DNA from: Congeria kusceri
Lineage: Eukaryota; Mollusca; Bivalvia; Myida; Dreissenidae
NCBI GenBank assembly: GCA_027627225.1
Contig: CM051025.1
Span: 73,773,474 to 73,837,473, forward strand
Direction of reading: 5' to 3'
DNA: 64,000 nt
Shown one piece after another: positions 11,808-24,900 of this stretch. The translations under genes were made by a program, and so were the position numbers. How positions within the stretch are numbered: the stretch's first letter is position 1; every line of letters starts with the position of its first letter. Under the pieces are notes generated by a model. That model was not told the origin of the DNA and did no database searches. It was given only the letters and a program-made list of their open reading frames with translations.

Positions 11808-12045
11808 TTATCTCGTAATTACGACTTTTTATCTCGTAAAAACGACATAGTTTCTCGTAATTACGACTATGTATCTCGTAATGAAGACTTTTTATCGCGT
11901 AATTACGAAATAGTATCTCATAACTACGAGTTTTTATCTCATAATTACGAGTTCTTATCTGGTAATTACGAGATACTAAGTCGTAATTACGATATATGAA
12001 AGTCGTAATTACGAGATCAAACGTCGTAATTACGACTTAAGAGTG
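11808..12045. repeat. Cluster of TCGTAATTACGA palindromes
   Basis: About ten exact or near copies of the 12-bp palindrome TCGTAATTACGA, often extended by ATCTCG or GAGATA and spaced roughly 20-40 bp. They lie inside one end of the 1.23-kb element, where transposase-binding repeats often occur. Confidence 0.88.
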
Positions 12046-12209
12046 TAACGATGACGCATAAGTCAAGCGTGATATAAGCAGGCTTTTGTAGATTGAAATA
12101 GTGCCAAAAGTACACTGTCTGTCTGTCTGTCTGTATGAAAAAAATACAGAAGAAATGATTTTAATGGGGATACCTTCATTTAATATAGATTTTTTCATGT
12201 TTTTATTCT

Positions 12210-12210
12210 C

Positions 12211-12246
<36 letters not shown>

Positions 12247-12366
12247 TTAGTATTATTATTATTATCATTATTATTATTATTAGAAGTAGTAGTAGTAGCA
12301 GTAGCAGTAGCAGCAGTATCAGTGGTAGTGGCAGTAGTAGTTGTATTATTATTATTATTATTATTT
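12210..12366. repeat. (AAT)n / (TAG)n microsatellite
   Basis: Compound triplet repeat: AAT, then TAT/TAG/CAG, then TTA. It lies within the 1.23-kb element. Confidence 0.9.
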
Positions 12367-12438
12367 TTTTTTTTCGCCATATTAAGGAAAACGCTCTAGC
12401 ACAGTGACTTGAAAATAAGGGGAGGTAATGATCAAACT

Positions 12439-12914
12439 GCTAATAGATTCGAAACCAGTAAATCATTGTGTATCCCTCCATGGTCCATTCAAAAGTAGTG
12501 CCTATTTCTAAAGAGTTCCTCTTCTCTTCTGGCATAAAAGCCATTTAGGTATCTTAGACATGCCTTTTGTGGTTATTTCTATTATCCTATGCGTGTCTGC
12601 AACATTATGGTTCATTTCATTGGAGGCTAACTTGAATGGTGAACTTTGGGCTGTGTTTACTGTGGTATGGGGCTTTGGTCGAAATATGACTGCCGAAACC
12701 CTGTTTTCTACCGGTGCCTGCATTCAAGTGAGATGCATTTTCTTAGAAATATGACATATCTTTTTTATTACAAATTTTGGAAGAGGACAGATTGATCTTT
12801 AAATTGATACCAGGCTTGCACAATCTGAAACAAAGGAAATGCTAGAAAAATGCTTGGAAAGTTTGCCGGTTTATAATGGGACCCTATTGGAATTGGATTT
12901 ACTGGTATCTAACC
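12439..12914 (-). mobile_element. GGTTAGAT MITE, copy 1 (inverted)
   Basis: About 476 bp that matches 16698-17139 in the opposite orientation along nearly its whole length. It ends ...GATTTACTGGTATCTAACC; the other terminus is degenerate. No transposase frame is present. It is nested in the 1.23-kb element. Confidence 0.85.
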
Positions 12915-13224
12915 TAATACAAACACTAAGTCGTAATTACGAGATACTAAGCTGGCACCAAGACGTTTCCATAATGAACAGGCCCCCTTTAAATGCTGAT
13001 TAATATCATGAAAATGAATGTGTTGTTAATACGTTGCGAGCGTTGTTAAAATTGTAAAAAAGCGAACTGATTGTGGTCGCTGTATTGTTTAACAGTATCA
13101 GTGGATGCATAAGTAAAAGTCACTCGTTCGTGTTTATTTCAGTTAGGCAGTTCAAAATGACAATGTCTGGCTACATTAACCAATCGTAGATTGCTTGTAT
13201 TTTACTTTGCTCACAGTTATTGTC

Positions 13225-13340
13225 ACCGCGGCGACCGGGTTTCAGTTCCAGGTCCCGGCGCATGAGAGTTTGGTTGGTGGTCACCATACTGGACAAGGGG
13301 TTTTCCTCCGCGTACTCTGGTTTCCCACGCGAAACAAGTA
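13225..13340 (+). mobile_element. tRNA-derived SINE-like fragment
   Basis: Contains a B-box-like GGGTTTCAGTTCCAGG, then GAGTTTGGTTGGTGGTCACC and GTTTTCCTCCGCGTACTC. I recall this arrangement from dispersed mollusc SINE-like repeats. Family naming was not attempted. Confidence 0.55.
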
Positions 13341-16300
13341 AACATAATTATTATTCAGTAAAAATCAATAGCTAGAAATTGCATCTATGCAAAATGTACA
13401 AGTAAATTAGGTAGGGGTTGTACCGTGGGACACACGTACGGTCCTAAAATAATGCTGCTTCAGTGCGAAAGGACCTCATAAACTTCGAATACATGCACAC
13501 ACATCTGTATGATAACATTGGATGTTGATACCCCCCAGCCTCCGGGCACAAATGCACGCGGCAGCTCGATTTTAAAACAATTTTCGTAACGACCTCTCTG
13601 GCCGCTGTGGACACTAGGGTTAATTGCCTGATTACAGATGACACGCACATGGCGCACGCGCAATTACAGACGCCGTGCTGTCGAACATGACTGGGTTTTG
13701 TCAGCATGTGAGTAGGGCATGTAATGCGATGAGTGGACAGTTGAGTACAAAACGACACGCATGGAACTGCCGCGCGATCTTGCCTCGATTGGTTACACCG
13801 GAGCATGCTTTTTAATATACACGTATCTTTGGTTACATTAAATTATCTTGTATGCAAAAACTGATTTCAGTTAAACGACGTTGCTCATTACACAGACAAC
13901 ATAAAATACAAAACGTTTTCTTTACATATTAAACAGTTCTGATGAGTATGTTTTTGAGTGTTTGTGCTAGTTATACATTGCAGACAATACAAATCAAATA
14001 TAGGCAGATCTTATAACTAGGGCAGACAACTCCGAGTCCTTAAGAAGCGATGTGAGAGAACAACGTCTTCGCAAGAACTGACGAGATGATACCGATAATA
14101 TATACCGCATCAAAGCATAATTATATCATGCAATAAAATTTACTATTATGTTCATATTGATTTTAAAGTTCAACCAATTTTATTACATTTTTATCGCTCA
14201 CTACAATATTTCTGGTATGTATACAAATGTACAACACTAAAAACTGTAATGTTCATAAGTAATACAATTATCTTCTTCTTCTTTTGATAAAAACTAGCAC
14301 TAAACTGATTTATTTAAATCAGAAATGGTAAAATAGCACAATTCGCTTCATATGCTTTTCTCCGAACAGTCGTTATCGGAATACAAATAAAGGTTTATCA
14401 ATAAAACATTGTCTCTAAAACATAAATCACAGTTACTATTAGACTGTCAACGATAAACGCACAAAATAATGGTCTCTGAATGTCATGGTTTGTGCAAACC
14501 AATTGTAAAATATATTAAAGCGAGTGGGATTCATCAGCCATATCGACATTATTGCAAAGAAAACGATTTATAACAATGCACCGCGTCTGTTTGGTTTTTA
14601 ACTTTCCAGAACGCGATTCCAGTATAATTAATAACCAATCCTTTGTCAACTATTTGACGAATATCTACAGTTGAAATATAAATAGCTTAAGAACATTAAT
14701 TTAAATATAAAATGCAATACACATGAATAGAATTAATGATATCATTTTTTAAACGTTTTCTTTTTTCATACAACGGAGATACCCGCTCAGCGCTATTACA
14801 ATGGGTTCTACCATAAATCATGCGCCATTCGGGTATGACAGTATCATCCATCTTGACATGTTAATGGCGCAAAGGGCAATTTTCTCAAAATGATGGGTTC
14901 ATCGGTATGCCGATAGCATCAGATTTATTCGTCTGTAAAGGAAGCCAGTTTTGTGAGTCTTTCAACACGTACTAAAGGAATTTTGATCAGGTGATGTTAT
15001 GTCGCAGCGTGGATTTGTATTTCTCAAAATACTTGTGTTCCCAGATTTACAGTATATAAACACTTAACTCAACCCATTTATGTGTATTGTAACATTCGAC
15101 GTATATTTCTTCCCGAGTTCGAGTCAATCGGGTATCATATTTTTCGATTTGGTGTGTTCATGTCGCACATGGATATCTGGACCAATGCATCATTAGCATT
15201 GTTATGAACATCAACAACATCATCCTGTATCTTCAAAATAAAATGCGATCATTTGTCTCGTCGGAGAGAATCTGTGGCCATGTATTGGTTGAAACAATAC
15301 TCAACATAGATAGTGCTGCTTCAATACACAAAAAAGTCCCGCAAGACATTTATTTTGAAAGCATATATTTCGCATACCGGTACTCGCTTCAGGTTGTCTC
15401 ACGCGTTAAAAGAGGTGCAGTGGACAAAAAGTCATAATTATGTAGCTGCTGAATATTTGACTATACAGTCAAATGACTTAACCGTTATGATTTTGACCTA
15501 ATCACAGGTCAGTTTTTTCTTCGTTTGTTTGTGTCGTATATGTTGTAACAGTAGTTGTCCCAACGTATGTACTTGTGGTCAAACGTCTTTCTGGTACTAA
15601 AGCACTCGCTTTATTTACATTGTCATCAGAGGCTCTTCTTAAACTTTATGTCATCTGTCATCCAAATATATAATGAGTATCAGTTTATATTGTTTTATAT
15701 TTACACCTCTATTATTTTGTTGTTATATCGTGTCATACTATTATGAAAATGAAAGAGCAGACATTTCTATGTTTATCCTTAAACAAATAGGCAAGCATCG
15801 TACAGCAAACCAGTACAAGCAACGCCTGTTCGTCAGTAAATGTACCCCAGGATTATCTTGTAAGCATAATTGTCACCCTTTCTGTAAACAAATTACACTG
15901 TGACATAAATCAAGCAAACCCTGTAATTTTCCCTTTAAGCCCTCTCAGCACGCGTTTTCTGCGAGTACGAGGGTTGTATGCAAATGAGATATTATCTGGC
16001 GCTAAATTATTACTTTGCACGACGCCTTTTGAAGTCCGTTAATTTACCAATTACGCCTTTTGTTCACAAAATAAACTAATCTTAAAGCCCTAATCGTCGC
16101 CTTCTCACAACGCTATGGTAGACAGTATTTTCCGTAAGACGATTACAAGAACGCCCACTGTATTATTTGTAGGTGTTAAACCATTCATCATCTTCAGAAC
16201 CTGTATTTTGGAATTAAAGACGATGTGAAACAATCTTATTGTTATAGCCGTTTTCTGTTCGGTTACACCACTTTCAAATGCATAGTTCAGAAGTAAACTT

Positions 16301-16697
16301 ATTTTGCATGATTTTTTCCAATATATTTCAGGTAATTTGTTTAAAAGAAATCTATCAATAAATACTCATATAATCATTTTGAAATGCTATTTAATATTTC
16401 GTTCTTGTTAACTTGTAGACACGCATCTGACATTTTTATAAACAGCCCGACAGTATGATAACTACGTAATGCGCTAATGAACATTTACATATGCACAATC
16501 TGTTAACTTAATGTGACGCATTTTCATGGAATCAAACATTTTGTATTCAAGAATTTCGAAAGTAACACATATAAGGCTCGCAATAGATTTAAGAAATTTG
16601 GAAAAGCATTTGTCTTTCCAAAGATGTTCAGTTCAATCGTGGAGTACTAGTAACAAGATTATACAAATAATCCATACATGTCCTTTTCCTTTGAAGA
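13341..16697. other. Gene-free stretch with two motif-rich patches
   Basis: No credible gene. Patches at 13440-13810 (CpG- and homeobox-motif-rich) and 15900-16120 (octamer plus homeobox motifs) stand out from AT-rich surroundings and are described as findings. Otherwise nothing was recognised. Confidence 0.5.
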
Positions 16698-17139
16698 GGT
16701 TAGATACCAGTAAATCCAAATCCGATAGGGTCCCATTATAAAACGGCAAACTTTTAAAGCATTTTTATAGCCTTTCCTTTATTTAAAATTTGCAAGTCTG
16801 GTATCAATTTAAAGATGAATATGTCCTCTTCCAAACATTGCAAAAAAGATATGTCATGTTACTTTTAAGAAAATGCACCTATCCTGAATGCAGACACCGG
16901 TAGAAAACAGGGTTTCGGCAGTCATATTTCGACAAAAGCCACATACCACAGTAAACACAGCCCAAAGTCAAGTTAGTCTCCAATGAAAGGCACACAAATG
17001 TTCCAAACATACGTTGGATATTAGAAATAACCACAAAAGGCATGGCTTTTATACCAGAAGAGAAAATGAACTCCTTAGTAATAGGCACTACTTTCGCATT
17101 AACCAGGAAGGGATACACAATGATTTATTGGCATCTAAC
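16698..17139 (+). mobile_element. GGTTAGAT MITE, copy 2
   Basis: A 442-bp element with inverted ends GGTTAGATACCAGTAAATC and the complement of GGTTAGATGCCAATAAATC. It is homologous in reverse to 12439-12914. Non-coding. Confidence 0.88.
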
Positions 17140-19690
17140 CTAGTGCCTTTTTCTCAGATGTAATACAGCTAAACAAAGATCTTAGATTCAAAAGCATTAC
17201 TGTAACACTGTAACAACATTTCATTTAAATTACTGATAGTAAATTACTGCAATGGAGCAAGGTAAACCTAATCTTAGAACGCAGATCGAATGTTTGACCC
17301 TATAAGGAGCGACATTGCTTCGCTAGATTCCGTTTGCAGTAGTCAATATTAGCATACATGCATCGACTAACTATGAATAGATTGATCAATATTAATATTA
17401 AGCGAGGCTAATAGTGGTGTTAGACAATGCCTATCAATTTCTACACCATTGTCACGAATATTTGATTGACCTTCATTCCGTTCGAACGGAAACATGTCTA
17501 CAAATTTTATTAATACACTGTGTACAGTAAAAACAAATATAAAAAAAACAACTGCGGATCCACTACCACTCTAATGTGAACTGTTTGTTTAATAGGCAAT
17601 TGACACTTTGCACTTAATACTGTTTATACAGGCAATATTGGGCAATATTGAGCGTAAACATTGGCTAGAATAATGTAATAATGTATATGCCAGTTGTTAT
17701 TATTTGTTTTCAGTCTGTAAATATTTGCTCTCCGTCCTGTCAGCGAATGTACACATAATGTCTGTCACGTGTCCACAACTCACGGCACCTCCCCGATGTA
17801 ACAAGTGTTAAAGTATATAACTGCTCTGCAGTTCCAAATGAAACCATAAAAAAGTCGCAAACAGCGCATTACAACTTGCGCAATACAACTTGTTCCATGA
17901 GAAAAATTAATTTGATTGAACTGTTTCGCAGTTCTAAAACATACCTATACGTTCAACTTTGCACATGTTTCTGCGCATAGTAATAGTTAGCCACAGTTAT
18001 CTGGATATAATTATAGGTATATGTCAAAGCCATATTTGAATAGTTAATATATAATATCTAGATGCAACACCATATTTCAGCAATGACCTGGTAAAACGCT
18101 TTAATGTCTGTTTATTATGAAAGAAGTTAACCAATGTTTTTTCTTTAATTACACTTACTAACCACAGTGGAGATTCAAACAGTGAAGTGCTTTCAAACCA
18201 CTTGTTCATGTATTCTGTTACACGTACGCGTTGCAGACAGTACTTTTAAAGCATAACATAATCGTTAAACATCGAGACTATAGAATTCTTCTCAAAAATA
18301 TTTATCTCGTTAAATATACACATATGTAAATAACGCAGAGAAGTTGATGACATTACTATATACAGTGTCATAAATGCAACCATTACAGTTAGTTGTCTGG
18401 AGATACATGACAATTCAGTAGTGTGTTCGTGCCTTCTAAGACTATACAGGAAATATATAAGTTTTTAACGTTTGGATAGATTTGACTGAAATCTTCTGTT
18501 TGTTGTATGCGTTTGTCTTATGAATCTACTGGGATTAACTGGTCGATTTTTCAAAGTAGAACGATTTTACGAGTACCACATGTATTTATGTGTGTACATC
18601 TCTTACGTAACCGTAACAATTTGGCACGTACGTTACGAAAGTTTCTTTTCTGGTTCAGTATAATTGATACTTCACTCCTGCATTACGTTTATTAACGATT
18701 AAAGGCGATATAAATAACACTGGTATCATGAGAAAATGGCAGGGAGTTTGCACAAGCTGTTCAGTTGATATGTGCTTTCCAACTCTTCTGATCCATTACG
18801 TATTGTACTATATACAATTGTTTTTCTACCATAAGAACATTTATTGACGCTAATTAAGCGAGGTATTTGCTGTTCCGTCTATGAGCCAACAAAATATTGA
18901 CCTTTGCTTCGCGATCTCAGTGAGAATGTATACACCTTAGGATTAACAAACCATAATCTTTTCACGTTAAATGCTTGACTTAATAAATCCATAGAGCACA
19001 CACTTTAAATCGCTGTTCCATGTATCTCTAATTTACTCGTATATTACAGTCGTTTGAGTCAATTGTAATGGTGGCAATGAAGTAATAAATTGTGCGACTA
19101 CATTAAGATAGATCAACCAGTCTGTGCTTTTTGAAGCTTCATGCGATATAATACTTTTTTTGTATATTTTTTCCTTTTAATTGCAACGCACTCGGGCATT
19201 ATAGTAGTATGATAGGCCTAATAGTTATCACCTGCATACATTTAAAGAACAGTGTTTTTTTGTGTTCATTATGCACAGTCAGGGATGTCGCAGCTGTTCA
19301 TAAATCAGAAAAAAATGTATTAAATAACTAAACAAAATACGACTAGAATAAATCTTTAAATATTTATTAAATCTTAAGTAGTTTCTGAGATCACAATACA
19401 TGTACATGCGTTCGTTCTAAATTAATCATTATACAATTAGAGACAATTAATGATGAAAAAAGTCACTCATAACAAGCACAATCAAACATAACAATCAACA
19501 ACACACTTGCTCATTATAATACGGGCTTTCGGGACAAGTTGAACGGAATGCAATTATGATAAATCTTTCGCCTAACAAGGATATAATGAATTACTCTGAC
19601 ATACATAACATAATATTGCATACCTGCATTTCGCGCTTATTTTTACAATTTTTGTTGTCCGCTAGATTTTCAAATCGTTTAGTGAGTGGT
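17140..19690. other. Gene-free AT-rich stretch
   Basis: No gene, RNA or repeat array was recognised. Confidence 0.45.
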
Positions 19691-20168
19691 TTAAAGGTAC
19701 TTGTTAACAGATTTTTGCATTTTTTAAATATGCCATTTAACGTATTATCTTGACAAATTAAAGCATATAAATTAAAGAGCTCAAGAATTTAAACAACAAA
19801 AGCATAGAAAAAAAGAAAAAAAATGCTCCTGCCGGGGTCGCAACCTCATATCTCCGGATCAAAATTATAACGCTCTTACATCTCGGCCAGTCCGACTTAT
19901 ATATTTGTCAGTGCATTCTTATTTGATGTAAGTGAGTAATGTGTTTTCAACAATTTCAACGAAAACAACAGAAACACTCCAAATTATTACAACTTTTTTC
20001 GTTACACACGCTTCATAATTTTACCAATTTCAGATGATGGTTACTCATTAACGAACCGGTATTTACAGTAAATTTCTATGCAAGTAGTGTTGTTTCGCTC
20101 TGTTATATACACTTTTCTGTTATTTTTGGAATATGTGACAAAAAAATGTCTATGAACAGGTCCCTTTA
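19691..20168 (-). mobile_element. TTAA-ended element with tRNA-like segment, full-length copy
   Basis: The ends are TTAAAGGTACTTGTTAACAG and GAACAGGTCCCTTTAA. A diverged tRNA-like segment near 19830-19890 (complement of CTCGGCCAGT and GCCGGGGTCGCAACC) lies in the same place as in the copy at 50817. Non-coding. Confidence 0.78.
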
Positions 20169-21445
20169 AATGAAAATGTCACAATGTAATGGTTGGATAA
20201 TTTAACTCGTTTAACATTTTATGCACTCTGAAGTTAATACGCATGCTCTGTAAACAGTTATTTAAAATGGAACATAATTCGTATAAATAATTAACATGTA
20301 CAGTCGTTTGTTGAATGAAATCCGAGTTTGTTATCGTTTGAAAATATACAATTAAAATGTTACAAAGTAAAATGCAAATACATGTATTGAGTTTTTAAAA
20401 ACCTACACTAATTTCACTTTACTTACTCGAATTATTTGTATTATATAAGCATGAAAATATTAAATTCTTATTGAAATAATGCGTTAAAATAAAACCTAGC
20501 CCGACCTCTAATACAGCTGAGTTAGAAATACGTTCATTAATTTCATAAACATTAAAATAATAGCATTTGATGTCTTTAAATATTTACATAGTGTATATCA
20601 TATTTCAAAAGCACAAACAGCCCATGATGACAACAACAACGTAAAGTGGCTTCCCTCAGAGTTGTATGCACCGTGTTCCAAAATAAATGCATCTGAAATA
20701 GAAGAATATATAACCTGTATAAAATTATGCAAAATGTTAAAAATGAAACTTGAATCACTTGTATCACCCTATAATACCAAACCAAGAAATAATAAAGACA
20801 TTACACACGTGAACTTCAATATTGCAGCCGAAAATGTACAGAACGATTTTATAATAATAGTATTCAACACGAAAAAAGCAAGTGTATGCCCATAATATGC
20901 TTCAATTGGATTTTAAATATTAATCGTATATATTATTATAACGTCAAATTTAGTAAAAGTAGGTTCATATTTCAGAGTAACACTGTACTTAAACCATGAT
21001 AACTCTACAAACCTAAATAATTATTGGGGTATCTAAATGTATTTACATCGTAACTCCGAGTAAAATGTAAAAAGGTGCCAATACAGAGCCTGTAAACACA
21101 CTAGTTTAAACCTGTGTGAAACCCTCCTTAAGGGAACGATAGAACTCGGGCTTTATTAGTATGCGAGGCAAAAAGCACCACTTTGCACAGGGGTAAATAA
21201 CAAACACTTCCTGTACCTGTTAAATACAATGGAAGACTGACTGGACTGTTGTTGGGGATAGAATCGTCATTTCACATGCTCTGAAGATTTAGCTTGCACA
21301 CGAGCTCTCGTGAATGCAGACCTATGTTAAGAATTGATAAAGCGGTCGTCGAATTCATGTCCTTATTGCCATGCACGTAATACTACATTATACATTAAAT
21401 TATTAAAATATCACAGATACATTTAGCACAAATATGTAGCAGGCT
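20169..21445. other. Flank including the 3' UTR of the protocadherin
   Basis: No gene was recognised. On the minus strand an AATAAA at 21157-21152, about 290 bases past the stop codon at 21446, is the best candidate poly(A) signal for the protocadherin transcript. Confidence 0.45.
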
Positions 21446-21927
21446 TCACACCACAACATCTCTATTTTGCCCGTCGATGCATTTTAAATCATCAAATGTA
21501 TCCAGCGTATAACTGCCCGATGTCGTTGTAGAACCGCCATCGTCATTTGACCTAAATGAACTTTCACTGTCATTGCGCATGCGCTGCCTAGTTCCTCCAT
21601 TTTGGACACACATATATAAGTTTTTCCAAGGCTCAGCAGGATGCAGTTGCTGCTGGCCATACGAAATAGGCGTGTTATTCACACTAGTTGCAGAGTTTGG
21701 ATGTTTATTGGGAAATTTTTTGATTGCAAGTCTGCCGGTTGGAAGCTGGTGGTCTGGATGTTTGAGGTAACATTGTTGCAGACGATTAGAGGGCGGGTTT
21801 TGTGCCGGCGTGCTCTGTCGAACTGAAGAAACTGATGGTGTTTTTTGGCTATGGTTATTGCTAGGTGGCAAAAAGGTAACTCTTTTTTGCGACCTGGTAT
21901 CGAAGCTGCCGAAAATGTTCTTGTCAT
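21446..21927 (-). CDS. Protocadherin last exon (C-terminus)
   Basis: Two bases plus 159 codons and a stop, after acceptor TTTTGTTTTCAG. It encodes KRVTFLPPSNN, a glutamine/proline/asparagine-rich middle and a C-terminal SGSYTLDTFDDL...DVVV. The terminal valines could form a PDZ-binding end, an inference only. Confidence 0.88.
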
Positions 21928-24900
21928 CTGAAAACAAAATATGAACACTTAATCAATACTTCTGTCATTTGTAGATAAAACAAACAAGTGTAAGAAATAA
22001 AATCACGATATTATAAGTCCAGTATAAGTCTTTATAATCCGACTAAAGGTGATCAAATCTTACCATTTATCGGTGATGACGTAGACATATCTTCGTCACT
22101 TCCGCCACGCCCACTATCACACGTGGCCGTGTCACGTGATGTCTCGCTTTCACTGTCCTCGATTGGCAGCTGCTGCACCTTAAAGAGAAACAAGACAATC
22201 AATATAAATGCTAACTTACGGTATCAAAACTTTCAGTGGAATATAATACTTTCCTAGACAGGTTTTAAATTTTAAACAGCGCAATGTTTATCTATATGTC
22301 TTGCACAAAGATGTTGATTTCGACTAGTGAGCGTTCAAAATTAAACCTGCAATAGCACGTTCACCCAAGAGGGCTACTATAATGATCACGAATGTTCCAT
22401 ATATTCCATATTGCTCCAATAGCATAACTATGTTGATCAAATTTCAAACTATAGTAAAAAAAAGGCAACAAATGTCAGTCATGCAATTAGATGACAGTAA
22501 CAACTTTTTTTTTCAACAGGGTAACGCCAAATACTCAATGATGTACGTCTGACTCGTTACTCAATCTGTTTTGTACATCTTTCTATTGACTTGTCACTGA
22601 CACTTAGACTATGAAAGATTAAAAGACAGCAATTTAAACAACACAGCGGATAAACGACTTCGTTGTTTCTAATCTCTACTTTCTATCGACGCCTAATGGG
22701 GCATGGCTACCTTTTAAGTGAAACCCACTAGCCGATACGAATCTCTTAACACCTTTGCTTGACTTAAAGTATTATTAATTGTGCAGATTTTGAACGGAGT
22801 AAACAGTTATGAACATATTGATGGTTTGTAATCTTTTTTGAAAGCAATGTTTAAAAGAAAATGTAGTTGTATTGAAAATTCGGTCAAACAGCAAGAGCAT
22901 TAAAAATGACAATAAATCGATTTTTAACGAACACAAAGGTGTTCGTCAGAGATTCGCGAATGAAGTTACTGTAAAAGTGCATCTCCATCTGCATAACACT
23001 TTTAACTGTAAATAAGCAGTTTGCATTCACAACGGATTGTCACACGGTTTTGTATTCCACCTGCCCTTCTACAAGTTTTTACTATTTCACGTGTTGCCCA
23101 AACATTTCCTTGAAATTTATTTAAACATTATGGCAATTCGTTTTGCATTTGCATACACACAAAACTAATCTGCGTTTAATTCACTTGCATTTAGAGATAC
23201 CAATCCGAATTTCATTGCCCGTTGCAAATTTCTAGTACATGTAATCCTTAAACAGAGCTTGTAGGAGCTTGTAGCAACGACTGGAAAGGTCTATATAATC
23301 CTCATCATTACCTCGCTATCCCAGGGCCGGGTCTTGGCCTCCCACAGGTACTGCTGAAGCTTTAGGGCCTTCATGTGTCTGTCTATCTTCTCCTGGGTCT
23401 GCAGGGAGTAGGTAGGGGGCGCGGACGCAACGCCGCCATAACTGGCGGCTTCGTCGTACAACCTCGGCTGAAGAGACACGCATATATTTTGTTAATAAAT
23501 ACTATACAATTTGAACTGGGAGACTCAGCATAGAACCTATACTATAAAGGAACTTACTAACTAAATATTGTAAAAGTTTACATTCGCGAAACGAAGCAAA
23601 AGCATGTATATGCGTCAAAGAAATAAGAAACATTGTCCAGGGATAACACTTGTGACACGCTGCCAAACTTGTATGTAAATCATTTAAAGAAATTCAACGT
23701 ACAAAGTATTGTTTAACAGCTTAGCATTTTGAAACTTTATACATTGTTTAAGTTTTAATTGTAGTGAGTTAGTAACACACGATAATAAGTCTTTTCATGC
23801 TGTTGGACCGGGCAACTACCAATTCAACACATCACTTAGACACACTGCACTTATAACGGTAATTTTACAGTTTTTTTGCGTACATAATGTAACAAACAAA
23901 ATGAGGAAATAAGCTGACGATGAAGTACTACATAACTGAAAACTGACTTTAGTTTCTGGAGATATACATTGCATATACGTTGCTTAGCTATGACGAACAA
24001 AATTTTTATAATAGACAAATGAAAAATTGTTATAACGAACGACAAAAACACCAATTACAAAACAGTTCTGTGGTAAATTATAAATGGGTTTAATAGAAAT
24101 GTTTCGAGAATCAAAAATGATGTATCAAATCCTCTTAATATTTGTGTTTGACATGTGTAATAAATCAATGTTCGAGGACAGACTCGCCACGTTCACAGTT
24201 GCCGCTAAATTTGTCACAGAAGCATACTTAATGTACAGACATCATCATCAGAACTGTGTTGAAAAATATAATGACTAACTACAGTATATAGTTTCAATAA
24301 AAATAATAGGAATTGTTTTCAACAAGAATCCCGTTTCTGGAGTTAACGACAATTAATGCATTTCTTTCTCGGAACAAGTGTCACGTGACACACACTGAAA
24401 ACCGAACATTTCCAAGAGACATCTGGAACGGACGTCTGCAACAAATACGAATCAGACGAACATGGTCTACAAAGACGTCGTTAACAAGATCATGATATCT
24501 AATTACACGTATCCAAAGGGGGGAAACCATACATGCAGATTTCTAAGAATTCCTTGGCAGTTAAAGAGTTTCGTTAATGCCAGAGTGTCAAAATCGCAAA
24601 TGGGTATATTTAAATAATGGCATTTATACAAAATACATCATACAGATATCTTCCAAATATGAACATTAACAAACAGCCTACATGGAATTAATAATTATCT
24701 ACTGGTGAATAATAGAAATTATATGAATAAATTAAAATGCGCGCTCGGTAGGTTGCGTAACATCTCACTAATGCATGTACTTCTTTGTCATCTCTCAAAT
24801 TGCATTGAAAATTAAAATAAGGAGAACTTACGTTTTTCGTGTGCTCATCCGTGCTCGATTCTACGTTTCTTCCACCTTCTAAGCCTTCGAACGAGAAACT

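Larger units (their letters stand above)
11744..12973. mobile_element. 1.23-kb inverted-repeat transposon with palindrome-rich end
   Basis: The terminal repeats are 21 bp with 18 matching: TATGGAAGCGTC... at 11744 and the complement of TATGGAAACGTC... ending at 12973. TGAAC flanks both sides (11739-11743 and 12975-12979), consistent with a target duplication. No transposase is seen, so it would be non-autonomous. Subterminal palindromes TCGTAATTACGA cluster at 11808-12045 with one more near 12930. A further MITE is nested at 12439-12914. Confidence 0.8.
10877..12992 (-). mobile_element. TTAA-ended element with tRNA-like segment, split by nested insertions
   Basis: It begins TTAAAGGGACTTGTTCACAG and ends TGAACAGGCCCCCTTTAA, the same ends as the copies at 481, 19691 and 50817. 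A tRNA-like B-box complement (CCAGGACTCGAACC) lies near 10995. The element is interrupted by an unrelated segment at about 11150-11630 and by a 1.2 kb inverted-repeat element at 11744-12973. Confidence 0.75.

Noticed and set aside
13444..13806. 120-codon minus-strand protein
   Set aside because: No domain, no signal or repeat pattern, and overlapping frames are open due to base composition; better explained as a GC-rich regulatory patch.
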